38,518 bases of DNA, taken from the IMG/VR virus record IMGVR_UViG_3300028393_000155, positions 1 to 38,518 of that record; one strand, written 5' to 3'. The first letter of the stretch is position 1. Every line of letters begins with the position of its first letter. Below the pieces are notes generated by a model. The model was not told the origin of the DNA, searched no databases, and saw nothing but the letters and a program-made list of their open reading frames with translations. Shown one piece after another: positions 24,887-32,515 of the stretch. Position numbers and translations under genes: made by a program. The stretch comes from a virus.

Positions 24887-25773
24887 TATTGGAATCTCCA
24901 TTTAATAACTACAATACCTGAACCACCGTTACCACCACGACCACCGCCATTGTCACCACCGCCACCTCCACCAGTATTTGCAGTTCCACTAATACCAGGA
25001 GTATCAGCAGAACCTCCACCTCCAGTACCGCCAGTTCCTTGTGTTATTACAATGCCACCACCTGCACTAGTACTAGCAAATCCCCCACCGCCTCCAGCAT
25101 ATGTAACGGATGTGCCAGTAATTGAATTAGGACTGCCATCACCACCATTTCCACCAGTTGAGGTTAATGTAGTTGCGCTACCACTTCCACCAGATTGAGA
25201 AGCTCCACCACCACCACCACCATATCTATTAAAATAAGCAGTTTTTAAACCTGGGTTAACTGACAATCTTCCACCATTGCCGCCAGAATTTCCTTGTCCC
25301 GATGTTCCTGAGCCAGGGTTACTAGAAGATTGACCTCCGCCACCTCCACTACCACCAGTTCCGCCATCTACGTTATCGTAACCGCCCTTACCGCCTCCAG
25401 TAGAAATTATTAAACTACCTATTGAAGAATCTGACCCATTAGCCGGAGAACTATTTCCAAGACCGCCAGCGCCAACGGTAACAGTATAACTAGTTGCAGT
25501 AACTGTTTGACCTGTTGCAGCTAAAAGACCTCCAGCACCGCCACCGCCTCCTCTGCCTGGACCTCCAGGACCTCCACCAGCTACTACAAGATATTCAATA
25601 GTGCTAGATTCAACACTTCCAGAACCAACAGAGTTAACCGTAAATGAGCCTGTGCCAAGGAAACTAGCAATTTTATAATTACCGCTTGTAGTTACAGTTG
25701 CACCTGAAGTTGTAGCATCTATATAAGTAGCTGCAAGTCCAGCCGTTTGGAAAGCATTAATTGCGGCAAACAT
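24886..25773 (-). CDS. Glycine-rich fibre/adhesin protein (295 aa)
   Basis: Start ATG 25773 (MFAAINAFQTAGLAATYIDA) overlaps the previous stop in TAATG; the longer frame to 25809 is not needed. After a beta N-terminal part (about 1-75, NYKIASFLGTGSFTVNSVGS) it is extremely Gly/Ser-rich with GGGG runs, and ends with the short strand GSGIVVIKWRFQ. Glycine-rich domains with short Gly blocks separated by Ser/Asn/Thr can fold as a polyglycine-II sandwich, as in the Salmonella phage S16 adhesin gp38; applying that here is inference. It probably sits at a fibre tip. The complement of the Gly codons reads as long Pro-rich frames, which are not genes. Confidence 0.75.
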   Translation of the reverse strand: MFAAINAFQTAGLAATYIDATTSGATVTTSGNYKIASFLGTGSFTVNSVGSGSVESSTIEYLVVAGGGPGGPGRGGGGGAGGLLAATGQTVTATSYTVTVGAGGLGNSSPANGSDSSIGSLIISTGGGKGGYDNVDGGTGGSGGGGGQSSSNPGSGTSGQGNSGGNGGRLSVNPGLKTAYFNRYGGGGGGASQSGGSGSATTLTSTGGNGGDGSPNSITGTSVTYAGGGGGFASTSAGGGIVITQGTGGTGGGGSADTPGISGTANTGGGGGGDNGGGRGGNGGSGIVVIKWRFQ

Positions 25774-26270
25774 TATGGTGTGTAACCTTGTGAAATAGAA
25801 CCATACCAATTTGTACCATCAGCAACAAATGTCAGAATATCCATTTTGCCAGCAGTAGCTGTAATAGTTGGCGCACCAGAAGTACCCCATTTAACACCTG
25901 TAAATGTAGCTGTACCGTTACCTGTAGAAGCCGCTTGCTTTAATAGCAAGATAAATGATTTACCAGCGGTTGCTGTAGGCATTGTAAATGTACAAGCGGT
26001 AGAAGCTGTCAATGTAGCAGTCTGAACAGTGCCGTTAGTTAATGCAATCGTATTGGTAGTTGTAACTGTTCCAATAGCCACTACACTTTCAGTGTAGTTT
26101 GTAATTGTAGAATTTGTTATTGTTGGTGTAGTTAATGATGGGCTAGTTCCTAAAACAACAGCACCAGAACCTGTAGAAGTAGTAACTCCTGTACCTCCGT
26201 TGGTAACAGCCAGAACACCAGATGAACTTGCGCCTTCGGCAAGAATAGATAGGTTACGTGAAATAGTCAT
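25773..26270 (-). CDS. Short tail-fibre protein (165 aa)
   Basis: The protein begins MTISRNLSILAEGASSSG and has the sequence NGGTGVTTSTGSGAVVLGTS, the usual hinge of phage side fibres between an N-terminal attachment part and a shaft. Later strands (TATLTASTACTFTMPTAT, GKMDILTFVADGTNWYG) resemble the end of short fibre proteins and the sequence is typical beta-rich, Thr/Ser-rich, without long helices. It is probably the fibre shaft or an adaptor for the Gly-rich protein that follows, whose start it overlaps. Its start has no strong ribosome site. It is too short to hold a receptor-binding domain of its own. Confidence 0.7.
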   Translation of the reverse strand: MTISRNLSILAEGASSSGVLAVTNGGTGVTTSTGSGAVVLGTSPSLTTPTITNSTITNYTESVVAIGTVTTTNTIALTNGTVQTATLTASTACTFTMPTATAGKSFILLLKQAASTGNGTATFTGVKWGTSGAPTITATAGKMDILTFVADGTNWYGSISQGYTP

Positions 26271-26277
26271 AATATGC

Positions 26278-26589
26278 CTATGGAATCATTGATGGGTCTA
26301 AAATATCGCCAGTGGTTTCGTCTCTCATAGCATGAATGCAGTAAGCAACAGTGTTATCTTCTAGCGCTACCAATTCGTGCATCTTATCTTTGTGGATAAA
26401 AATCATGTGTGGGGTTTTAAACTCTGTGGTTTTACCTTCAACTGTTACGCTCAACGCTCCAGCAGCTAATAAAGTTAAGTGGTCAAGCTGATGTGTATGA
26501 CCTTGCTCAACATCGCCTTTTCTTTCAAAGTGCATTTGACGAGTGTATAGGTTTGAAACGCTACCAAGTTGTACCTTTGGGTAATTCAT
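26278..26589 (-). CDS. Cupin-family protein B (103 aa), paralogue of cupin A
   Basis: This protein aligns without gaps with cupin A over the first 90 residues; I count about 38 identities by hand. All six His are at the same numbers: 31, 33, 37, 61, 71 and 86. Motif 1 is GHTHQLDHLTLLAAG (30-44), with His37 in place of Glu. In motif 2 the PxG of cupin A is HKD (66-68), so the two copies have drifted there. Its start overlaps the stop of the 146-aa gene (TAATG). Metal binding is likely; the role is unknown. The placement before another fibre-shaft gene mirrors that of cupin A. Confidence 0.8.
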   Translation of the reverse strand: MNYPKVQLGSVSNLYTRQMHFERKGDVEQGHTHQLDHLTLLAAGALSVTVEGKTTEFKTPHMIFIHKDKMHELVALEDNTVAYCIHAMRDETTGDILDPSMIP

Positions 26590-27029
26590 TACACCACCGT
26601 TGCTGGAATTGTTGTAGTCTCGTTAGTCTTAGCCAAAATTAAAGTAGCAGACGCTTGAGAAATGTCACCCACAGCAACAAGCATATCAAGCACTTCTTTT
26701 ACTTTAGCTTTAAAGTTTTGCCCAACCAATTCAACTTTAGCTGTTTTAATTTCATCGCTTTTGTCGTTGTCCCATTTAACTCGCTCGGCAAGAGTCAAAC
26801 CTTTGCGAACATCTTCAGCAGTCCATTGACGGGGTGCTGGCTCTGCTTCAATAATTACAGGCTCTGGTGGTTTTGTTGCCTTGACGCCATCCCAAAAGTC
26901 ATCTTTATTAGCGTCATCGGGAACAAGTGTGTCGTAAAATTTAGCGACATCTGAGTGATACCATGAAAACGGTTCTCCCGGAGCAATATCTCTTATGCGT
27001 CCGTTTTCAATCCATGCGTGCTTAGTCAT
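26589..27029 (-). CDS. Fibre-region protein of unknown function (146 aa)
   Basis: The start is ATG 27029 (MTKHAWIENGRIRDIAPG), chosen because AGGAGA lies 8 nt upstream; the frame is open to 27062 but starts there have no such site. The first 60 residues, with EPFSWYHSDVAKFYDTLVPD, form a compact domain; a Pro/Glu linker follows (EPVIIEAEPAPRQW); and the last 70 are helical (AEDVRKGLTLAERVKWDNDK and EVLDMLVAVGDISQA). The layout resembles tail-fibre assembly proteins or small capping proteins. It overlaps the Cys4 mini-gene by 8 nt and the cupin B start by 1 nt. Confidence 0.6.
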   Translation of the reverse strand: MTKHAWIENGRIRDIAPGEPFSWYHSDVAKFYDTLVPDDANKDDFWDGVKATKPPEPVIIEAEPAPRQWTAEDVRKGLTLAERVKWDNDKSDEIKTAKVELVGQNFKAKVKEVLDMLVAVGDISQASATLILAKTNETTTIPATVV

Positions 27030-27192
27030 TTGTTTTCTCCTGATGTTCTCCGCAAAAACCATCGTTCAGCATTGGCGGAAAAAATGAATTCAAACCACCC
27101 TCTGGGGTGACCAAAATAGTAGGGGGATAACGACGGCAAAGTCCTTGTTCGTCGTTATGTTTTAAAAAGTGATTACAGTTTTGGCAGTTCAT
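27022..27192 (-). CDS. Cys4 mini-protein (56 aa), probable zinc ribbon
   Basis: This frame, ATG 27192 to TAA 27022-27024, is too short for most ORF filters but is well supported. It starts MNCQNCNHFLKHNDEQGLC and continues RYPPTILV and FPPMLNDGFCGEH. Four Cys at 3, 6, 19 and 47, with the C-x2-C, the RRYPP and the CGEH, match a family of tiny phage proteins I recall as 'C..C........G.C.R.PP......FP....d..CGE'. It probably binds zinc. The ATG overlaps the stop of the Gly-rich gene (TAATG) and the 3' end overlaps the next gene by 8 nt, so it completes an otherwise unexplained gap of 163 nt. Its function is unknown. Confidence 0.8.
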   Translation of the reverse strand: MNCQNCNHFLKHNDEQGLCRRYPPTILVTPEGGLNSFFPPMLNDGFCGEHQEKTND

Positions 27193-28679
27193 TAGTAGCC
27201 TTCAGTCCAAGCAAAAGCCACAAAGCCGTTTCCGCCACTGCCTCCAGCGCAACCAGTTCCGGTGACTCCGCCCCCACCGCCGCCTCCTGCACCTGCGCCT
27301 CCAGCGCCACCAATAGCCGCGGTGGTATTAGGGTTTACGCTTCCTCCGCCACCGCCGCCACCACCGCCAAAGCCTCCAGAACCGGGGGTAGCAGAAAAAT
27401 TACTTGTGCCACCACCACCGCCACCGCCGCCGCCCCAGCCACCGCTACCACCAGAGTTACCCTGTGTGCTGGAACCGCCGCCACCGCCACCACCCCAGCC
27501 GCCATTTCCCGCAGGTTGGTAACTAACGCCACTCTGAGCAGTGCCACCTCCACCACCGCCAAAACCGCCGTTACCAGCCAATCCATAGTACCCAGACCCA
27601 GCACCGCCGCCGCCCACAGGGCGAACACGATTTGCGTACAAAATAAAATCTGAATCAGCATTAACTATAGTTCCAGAACCCCCAGAACCCGGTGGCGTTG
27701 AGTTTGTGTAACTTCCGTTTCCTTGATTAGCGGCAACACCGCCAAATGGGCCACCTCCAGCATATCCAATGTAATTACTACCTGACCCATACCCTAAATT
27801 ATTTTGAGCAGACGATTCAGAACCGCCGCCACCACAACCATAAGCCTGACTACTGATTGGTACATTTATGTTGCCGCCGTTGCCGTTATAACCACCTCCC
27901 CCACCACCTGCACTAATATCAAAGCCACCTGACCCAGTTCTCAAATATCCACCAGCACCGTTAAAGCCGGCGCCGCCACCACCTCCGTTAACTTGAAAAG
28001 AACCTGTACTATATAAATAACCACCAGCGCCATTAAAACCACCGCCTCCAGCGCCGCCTTTCATAGTAGACTGACTTCCATCTCCGCTAATATAACCACC
28101 AGCACCACGAAGTCCTCCGCCACCAGCGCCACCGGTTAATGCTTGATAATTTGCGGCGGTAATATATCCACCCGCTCCTCCAGAAGAAGTGATTAAACCC
28201 CTTATAGTTGCACTAACGGTTGCTGCCCCACCAGCACCACCACTACTTGTACTATTTCCATTGTCATTTGCACCAACACCATAACCGCCGCCAGTTAAGG
28301 AAATAGTTGTTCCAATTGATGTTGTGCCACCAGCAGTTCCACGAGTGGTTACAAGTGTACCCGATGAAGTTCCGCCCGAACCTCCAGCGCCAATAGTTCC
28401 AGTAATGGTTTGTCCGGGAATAACATCTAAAATACCTTCAGCATTTCCACCGCCGCCACCCCCTGTTCCGCCGGCTTCATAACCACTACCTTGTCGGTAA
28501 AAACCACCACCACCGCCACCGCCGCCAGCGGCTAAAAAGTAGAGTTGGTATACATTTTGTGGAACGGTAAATGTAAATGTGCCCGCTGTTGTAATAACTT
28601 GACTACGTGCCCAGTTAGGGGGAGCAACACGGGTAGCATAATTTGGTGGCAGTGCTATGCCATACATTCCCTTATTCAT
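27192..28679 (-). CDS. Large glycine-rich fibre/adhesin protein (495 aa)
   Basis: The first about 55 residues are not repetitive, with NWARSQVITTAGTFTFTVPQ then VYQLYFLAA, the strand before the glycine-rich start that is typical of this protein type. Nearly all the rest is Gly-rich with short Ala/Ser/Asn/Tyr breaks such as GAGGYLRTGSGGFDIS. The C-terminus is NGFVAFAWTEGY, like the shorter paralogue at 24886, which ends GSGIVVIKWRF. The shared start (TFTxP/SFTxN and LVVAGGG) and end suggest paralogy. A polyglycine-II arrangement is a guess from composition. Gly codons create a GC-rich tract and long antisense Pro-rich frames that should not be called genes. Confidence 0.75.
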   Translation of the reverse strand: MNKGMYGIALPPNYATRVAPPNWARSQVITTAGTFTFTVPQNVYQLYFLAAGGGGGGGGFYRQGSGYEAGGTGGGGGGNAEGILDVIPGQTITGTIGAGGSGGTSSGTLVTTRGTAGGTTSIGTTISLTGGGYGVGANDNGNSTSSGGAGGAATVSATIRGLITSSGGAGGYITAANYQALTGGAGGGGLRGAGGYISGDGSQSTMKGGAGGGGFNGAGGYLYSTGSFQVNGGGGGAGFNGAGGYLRTGSGGFDISAGGGGGGYNGNGGNINVPISSQAYGCGGGGSESSAQNNLGYGSGSNYIGYAGGGPFGGVAANQGNGSYTNSTPPGSGGSGTIVNADSDFILYANRVRPVGGGGAGSGYYGLAGNGGFGGGGGGTAQSGVSYQPAGNGGWGGGGGGGSSTQGNSGGSGGWGGGGGGGGGTSNFSATPGSGGFGGGGGGGGGSVNPNTTAAIGGAGGAGAGGGGGGGVTGTGCAGGSGGNGFVAFAWTEGY

Positions 28680-28680
28680 C

Positions 28681-29082
28681 TTAGTAGTCTCCGCCTGATG
28701 CAGTTACACGAACACCTGTTTGAGTTACAGAAGTTGTAGCTCTTAATGAGTATCCAGTTGGTAAGTTAATAGGTAATAAGTTTGGCTGTGTATTGCTTGA
28801 AATTAATGCTTGAAATGCTGGTATTGTTGTTGAAGAAGTAATGGCAATTACAGGAACCTGAGCATAAAGGATGTAGTTTGTACCATCATAAATAAACAAG
28901 TTAACGTTACTTGCCACAGTAGTAGCTACACCTTGAACCTCAATATAATCAATACGTGAACCACTAGAACCAGCGGTAAATACTGTTCCTACTGTAGACG
29001 GAGCAGTTAAAGATGTATCAGCCGTTGTTAAAAGTGCTGAGCCTATTTTGGGGGTTGATGCGTATTGTGCAGATGTTGACAT
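28681..29082 (-). CDS. Small beta-rich virion protein (133 aa)
   Basis: The protein starts MSTSAQYASTPKIGSALLTT, a Thr/Ser/Ala-rich N-terminus. A folded beta part with RIDYIEVQGVATTVASNVN and LFIYDGTNYILYAQV follows, then PTGYSLRATTSVTQTGVRV and a short end (TASGGDY). Similar proteins of this size sit in many phage fibre clusters; they are thought to be fibre- or head-decoration subunits. AAGGAG lies before the start. It lies 9 nt after the larger fibre gene and 1 nt before the large Gly-rich gene. Confidence 0.65.
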   Translation of the reverse strand: MSTSAQYASTPKIGSALLTTADTSLTAPSTVGTVFTAGSSGSRIDYIEVQGVATTVASNVNLFIYDGTNYILYAQVPVIAITSSTTIPAFQALISSNTQPNLLPINLPTGYSLRATTSVTQTGVRVTASGGDY

Positions 29083-29091
29083 TATTACTCC

Positions 29092-30549
29092 TTAAATTAA
29101 TCCAAAGCCATTACTAGTGGCATTAAACGGTGTATTACCGCCATTAAACATAGTTACAAAAGGCTGCGCTCCACTAGCAGCTGCTTGCCATGAAGGAACA
29201 GATGATCCATTGCTTGTTAACACATAGCCTGATGTTCCGTTAGCAATAAATCCTGTTGTATTAGTACCAGTTTGATATACAAGTTGGCTTGCGGCTCCAC
29301 CTGAAATATTACTAGCAGTGCCTACACTACTAACAGAAAATGCAATAGTTTCAACAATATCGCCAGCACCAGCTGCAGTTGCTAATACAATAGAAGTACC
29401 ATTAGACGCTGTGTAATCTGAAGCGTTTAGCAATACACCATTTAAATACACCTGTACATAGCCTACTGTATAAGTAACACTAAATGTTGTTTGACCACCT
29501 GTAGCTGTAAATGAAGTTCTTGTATATGCACCTGTAACAGAAACTGAAGACCAAGTAGGAGGAGCGCCAGATCCAGCAGAAGTTAATACTTGCCCAGATG
29601 TACCGTAAGAGCCGTTAAACGCAATAGCATTTGTTGCATCAATCGTCATAGCATCATTTGCGTTGCTATTAGTTACGATATGAATTGGGTTTGATGCCGT
29701 TGTACCAATTGCAAGGTGCGTATTAACTGCATACAAATAAACAGTGTTTGCCTCGTTTAAATTGCTAGTCCCAGTAAAGTTGGAACTGTTCATACCAAAG
29801 TCGCCGTAGTACGATGAAGCCGTACCTAAGTTATTACTTACGATAAAGTCAGCTGAAGCTGCTGTACCAGCGTTTTTGTTTTCTACTATTACCTGACCAT
29901 AACTATTTACATCCGTTGAGTAAGAAGCAAATATGTTTGTATCTGAATAGCCTAAAGTACCATAAAAATATGCGCCAGTAGCGGCACTTGTACTAATAGT
30001 TTTAGTAGCTACGTACGATGTGGACGATAAAGCAGACCCGTTATAGTTTAGTGATGCGGAAGTGCTAAGAGCTGAAGTGCCGTTACCATAAGGAACATAC
30101 CCAGTAGTAACGCTTGTTAATCCTGTACCGCCATTAGCAACAGGCAGAGTACCTGTAACACCAGTAGTAAGTGGTAGTCCAGTAGCATTAGTTAACGTAG
30201 CGGAAGTAACTGTACCAAGAGCATTAACATTACCAGCAGTGTCTAAATTAATAGACTTTCCAGACGGGTACGTAACAAATACTGTTACAGCACCGGAAAA
30301 CGTAACTGCGCTTCCAGAGTTACTAGAAGATAGGATAGTTGTGCGGGTTAACGTAGGGCCTGTAGTTGAATATGTACCAACACCTACTTCCCAGTTACCA
30401 GTGGCATCAAAAGCGCTATAGTAAGTTGTATTCCCGTTACCAACAACCGCAAACGACTGATACCCAGTAGCCGTACTCGTTAAAGTAAAGCTAACTGTGG
30501 TATTTGCCGTCCCGTTCTGTTGGACGCGATCCGCTAGTATTAATGCCAT
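29092..30549 (-). CDS. Tail fibre protein (485 aa)
   Basis: The N-terminus, MALILADRVQQNGTANTTVS, with GSAVTFSGAVTVFVTYPSGK at about 95-115, is a widespread fibre-attachment domain. Then comes GNVNALGTVTSATLTNATGL and the NGGTGLTSVTTGYVPYGNG hinge. Later there are VLTSAGSGAPPTW and LVYQTGTNTTGFIANGTSG repeats like those in the S74 fibre, and a central segment (YTRTSFTATGGQTTFSVTYT) that is a known fibre module. The C-terminal end (FNGGNTPFNATSNGFGLI) is short and there is no S74 domain, so it may be a shaft whose tip is the Gly-rich protein. The start ATG 30549 has GGAG 6 nt upstream. Confidence 0.8.
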   Translation of the reverse strand: MALILADRVQQNGTANTTVSFTLTSTATGYQSFAVVGNGNTTYYSAFDATGNWEVGVGTYSTTGPTLTRTTILSSSNSGSAVTFSGAVTVFVTYPSGKSINLDTAGNVNALGTVTSATLTNATGLPLTTGVTGTLPVANGGTGLTSVTTGYVPYGNGTSALSTSASLNYNGSALSSTSYVATKTISTSAATGAYFYGTLGYSDTNIFASYSTDVNSYGQVIVENKNAGTAASADFIVSNNLGTASSYYGDFGMNSSNFTGTSNLNEANTVYLYAVNTHLAIGTTASNPIHIVTNSNANDAMTIDATNAIAFNGSYGTSGQVLTSAGSGAPPTWSSVSVTGAYTRTSFTATGGQTTFSVTYTVGYVQVYLNGVLLNASDYTASNGTSIVLATAAGAGDIVETIAFSVSSVGTASNISGGAASQLVYQTGTNTTGFIANGTSGYVLTSNGSSVPSWQAAASGAQPFVTMFNGGNTPFNATSNGFGLI

Positions 30550-30561
30550 ATGAGGCTCCTA

Positions 30562-31140
30562 TTAGCCAGCTGCTGATAAGGTGTAGCTAACGTTAATTGT
30601 GTCACCAGAAGCAACTGTCTTTGAACCAGCAGTAAAGTCGCCAGCACTAAATAAAACGCCTGTAGTGTTATCAATTGCAGATGTACCGCCAACGTTGATG
30701 AACGCACCAGCAACAGTACCAGAACTAGTCATGCTAAATGTAACCGCGGAGCTTGTTGATAAAACTGATGGGTTAGCTGTTGTAGCTGCACTAAACGCTG
30801 GAGTCTTACGTGTACCAGAATATGTAGGAGCATTAGCATTACCAACTTCTAACCAGGTAGCGTGACTTGATTGCGTGTCTGCGTAAGCCGCTGTGCCTGT
30901 ACCTTTTAAGCCCATAACAATAGCGCCGCCGCCAGTGTTAGCAAAGTATGAGTTCATCAAGTTTGCACGACCAACGTTAGTCGTCAGGTTTTTGAAAGTA
31001 TCAGACCACTTTAAATTACCTTGTGCATCAAAGCACTCAGCGGTATAAACGCCTTCTAAACCAATAGTATCAGTTTGACCAGCGCCACGGGTAACAGTAG
31101 CTTCTACGCTGTCTCCGAATTTTGCTTGTTCATTGCTCAT
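30562..31140 (-). CDS. Beta-rich structural protein (192 aa)
   Basis: The start has AAGGAG. The first 60 residues, with GVYTAECFDAQGNLKWSDTFK, are a small folded part. It continues NVGRANLMNSYFANTGGGAI and then a Ser/Thr-rich beta domain that ends VASGDTINVSYTLSAAG. This order (leader plus Ig-like C-terminal) is common in phage proteins that I recall sitting beside adaptor genes and fibre genes; a minor tail or head-completion protein is likely. No enzymatic motif is seen. It overlaps nothing and lies 9 nt after the 140-aa gene. Confidence 0.65.
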   Translation of the reverse strand: MSNEQAKFGDSVEATVTRGAGQTDTIGLEGVYTAECFDAQGNLKWSDTFKNLTTNVGRANLMNSYFANTGGGAIVMGLKGTGTAAYADTQSSHATWLEVGNANAPTYSGTRKTPAFSAATTANPSVLSTSSAVTFSMTSSGTVAGAFINVGGTSAIDNTTGVLFSAGDFTAGSKTVASGDTINVSYTLSAAG

Positions 31141-31149
31141 AAAAACTCC

Positions 31150-31572
31150 TTAAGTAAATCGAATAATGGCGTCTGATGCATTGTTCGCCGGGAAAGTAAT
31201 TGTAAAACTATTTGTAGCCGTTTTATCTGCCCCAAAATCCAAGACCGCAACCGCCGCATTAGTAGTGCTATTATAGATTAATGCACCCCTAGTAGTAAAG
31301 CTTGCTGGGCTCCAAGTCACGTTTGCAAAAGAAATAAAGGCTGTTTGTCCGCTAGTTGTAGGGCCTATTGGGGTTAAAACTTTCCCGCCAGCCGTGTAGC
31401 CTGTGCCAGTAATCTCGTTTGTAGTTGTATAAATAAGCGTCTCATAACTTAAGTTAGCCAAAGCGGTATAAAGCGCTATTTTATATACATAGGGGGTTCC
31501 AGAGGCAAAGTTCTCCAAACCACTTAAACAATTCTTTTGAAACCCTGTACATTGTCCTTGCTGTATTGGCAT
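31150..31572 (-). CDS. Structural protein of unknown role (140 aa)
   Basis: The protein starts MPIQQGQCTGFQKNCLSGLE and has two Cys (8, 15). The middle is strand-rich (PYVYKIALYTALANLSYETL) with a Gly/Thr loop, and the last third reads TFTTRGALIYNSTTNAAVAV then DFGADKTATNSFTITFP. It looks like a small beta-sandwich virion protein of the kind found between adaptor and fibre genes. Its start overlaps the stop of the adaptor gene (TAATG), so the two are coupled. Function unknown; a tail-completion role is an inference. Confidence 0.6.
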   Translation of the reverse strand: MPIQQGQCTGFQKNCLSGLENFASGTPYVYKIALYTALANLSYETLIYTTTNEITGTGYTAGGKVLTPIGPTTSGQTAFISFANVTWSPASFTTRGALIYNSTTNAAVAVLDFGADKTATNSFTITFPANNASDAIIRFT

Positions 31573-32501
31573 TATGGGTTAACCTTAATCTTAGCTTGCC
31601 CGTCTCGGTACGCATCACCACGTTCCAGACCAGTTCCAAGGCGATTTAGCTGCTGCATGGCTTCTTGGTACTTAGTTTCGTAGTAGCCAATCAAATCTTG
31701 TTCGCCCTTCATAAATAGCATAGCCTCACGCATAGCTCCATAGAACAATACTGGGTCGTAATTGTCGCCTAACCATGAGGTTCCTGTAGCGTTATTAATA
31801 GCAAACACAGGAATAGAGAATCCAGAACCAGCCCCTAAAGAGCCTAAATCAGCTGCAGAAGCGCTTAAAACGTCTCCAGCAACGTAAAAACTACCACCAT
31901 TTTTAAGGCTAACAGAAGTAACCCTATTACCAGAAACAACAATATCTGCCGTAGCGTCACTGCCTGTACCGCCTGTTAAAGAAACGTTTTGGTATACCCC
32001 GTTAGTGTAGTTAGTACCACCTGCTAAACTTAATGCATTTAACGAAGTAATCATGCCCTGCACAATAGATACTGGGTAGTAGTAATAGTGCAGTTCTACG
32101 TTATAGCTAGCGTCTGGGGTAGGTCCAACAATAAACGACAGCTCGTTAGGAACAGAATACTGGTTGCCAAAAAGGGCATAGTAACGAGGCTCGCCTACGC
32201 TGGTTGGAGTAGGGTACGCAGCACGAATAAAGTTAACGTCTTTGTTTAACAGATACTCATAGCTACCATCGGTTCTTATTACCGCTAACGAAAAAGTAGA
32301 GAGGTAGTCGTTTGGTGCTGATAAGTAGGGATTACTCGCAGTTAAAGTACCCGTAACGTTTCTACGAAGCGATGGAATCTGAACAGAATTGTATACCCGC
32401 TCCTCTGCCTCTTGAACAAAGCGGGGGATGTTGTATACGAATAGCTGCTCAGTATTCTCCGAGTAGTCTTGAATCGCTTGGTATAGTTGCGAATAGTTCA
32501 T
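31572..32501 (-). CDS. Adaptor/tail-tube protein (T7 gp11-like) with an inserted beta module
   Basis: The helical N-terminus NIPRFVQEAEERVYNSVQIP and the C-terminus SWLGDNYDPVLFYGAMREA are the marks of a podovirus adaptor of the T7 gp11 kind, which joins portal to nozzle. Between residues about 150 and 238 an extra domain interrupts it: GTNYTNGVYQNVSL, GSDATADIVVSGNRVTSVSL and GDVLSAS. The core continues on both sides (HYYYYPVSIVQ, then ATGTSWLGDN). The module is a mobile beta unit that I recall from other phage structural proteins; its excision would leave a normal adaptor. The start is ATG 32501. Confidence 0.78.
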   Translation of the reverse strand: MNYSQLYQAIQDYSENTEQLFVYNIPRFVQEAEERVYNSVQIPSLRRNVTGTLTASNPYLSAPNDYLSTFSLAVIRTDGSYEYLLNKDVNFIRAAYPTPTSVGEPRYYALFGNQYSVPNELSFIVGPTPDASYNVELHYYYYPVSIVQGMITSLNALSLAGGTNYTNGVYQNVSLTGGTGSDATADIVVSGNRVTSVSLKNGGSFYVAGDVLSASAADLGSLGAGSGFSIPVFAINNATGTSWLGDNYDPVLFYGAMREAMLFMKGEQDLIGYYETKYQEAMQQLNRLGTGLERGDAYRDGQAKIKVNP

Positions 32502-32515
32502 TGGGGTTTACCCTA

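Noticed and set aside
24878-25198. Proline-rich + strand frame opposite the 295-aa Gly-rich protein
   Set aside because: It is the complement of Gly codons (GGN read as NCC); there is no ribosome site and the neighbouring genes are all on the - strand.
27262-27522. Proline-rich + strand frame opposite the large Gly-rich protein
   Set aside because: Same antisense composition effect.
21975-30549. Diversity-generating retroelement acting on a fibre gene
   Set aside because: No reverse transcriptase or matching template/variable repeat pair is visible in the window.
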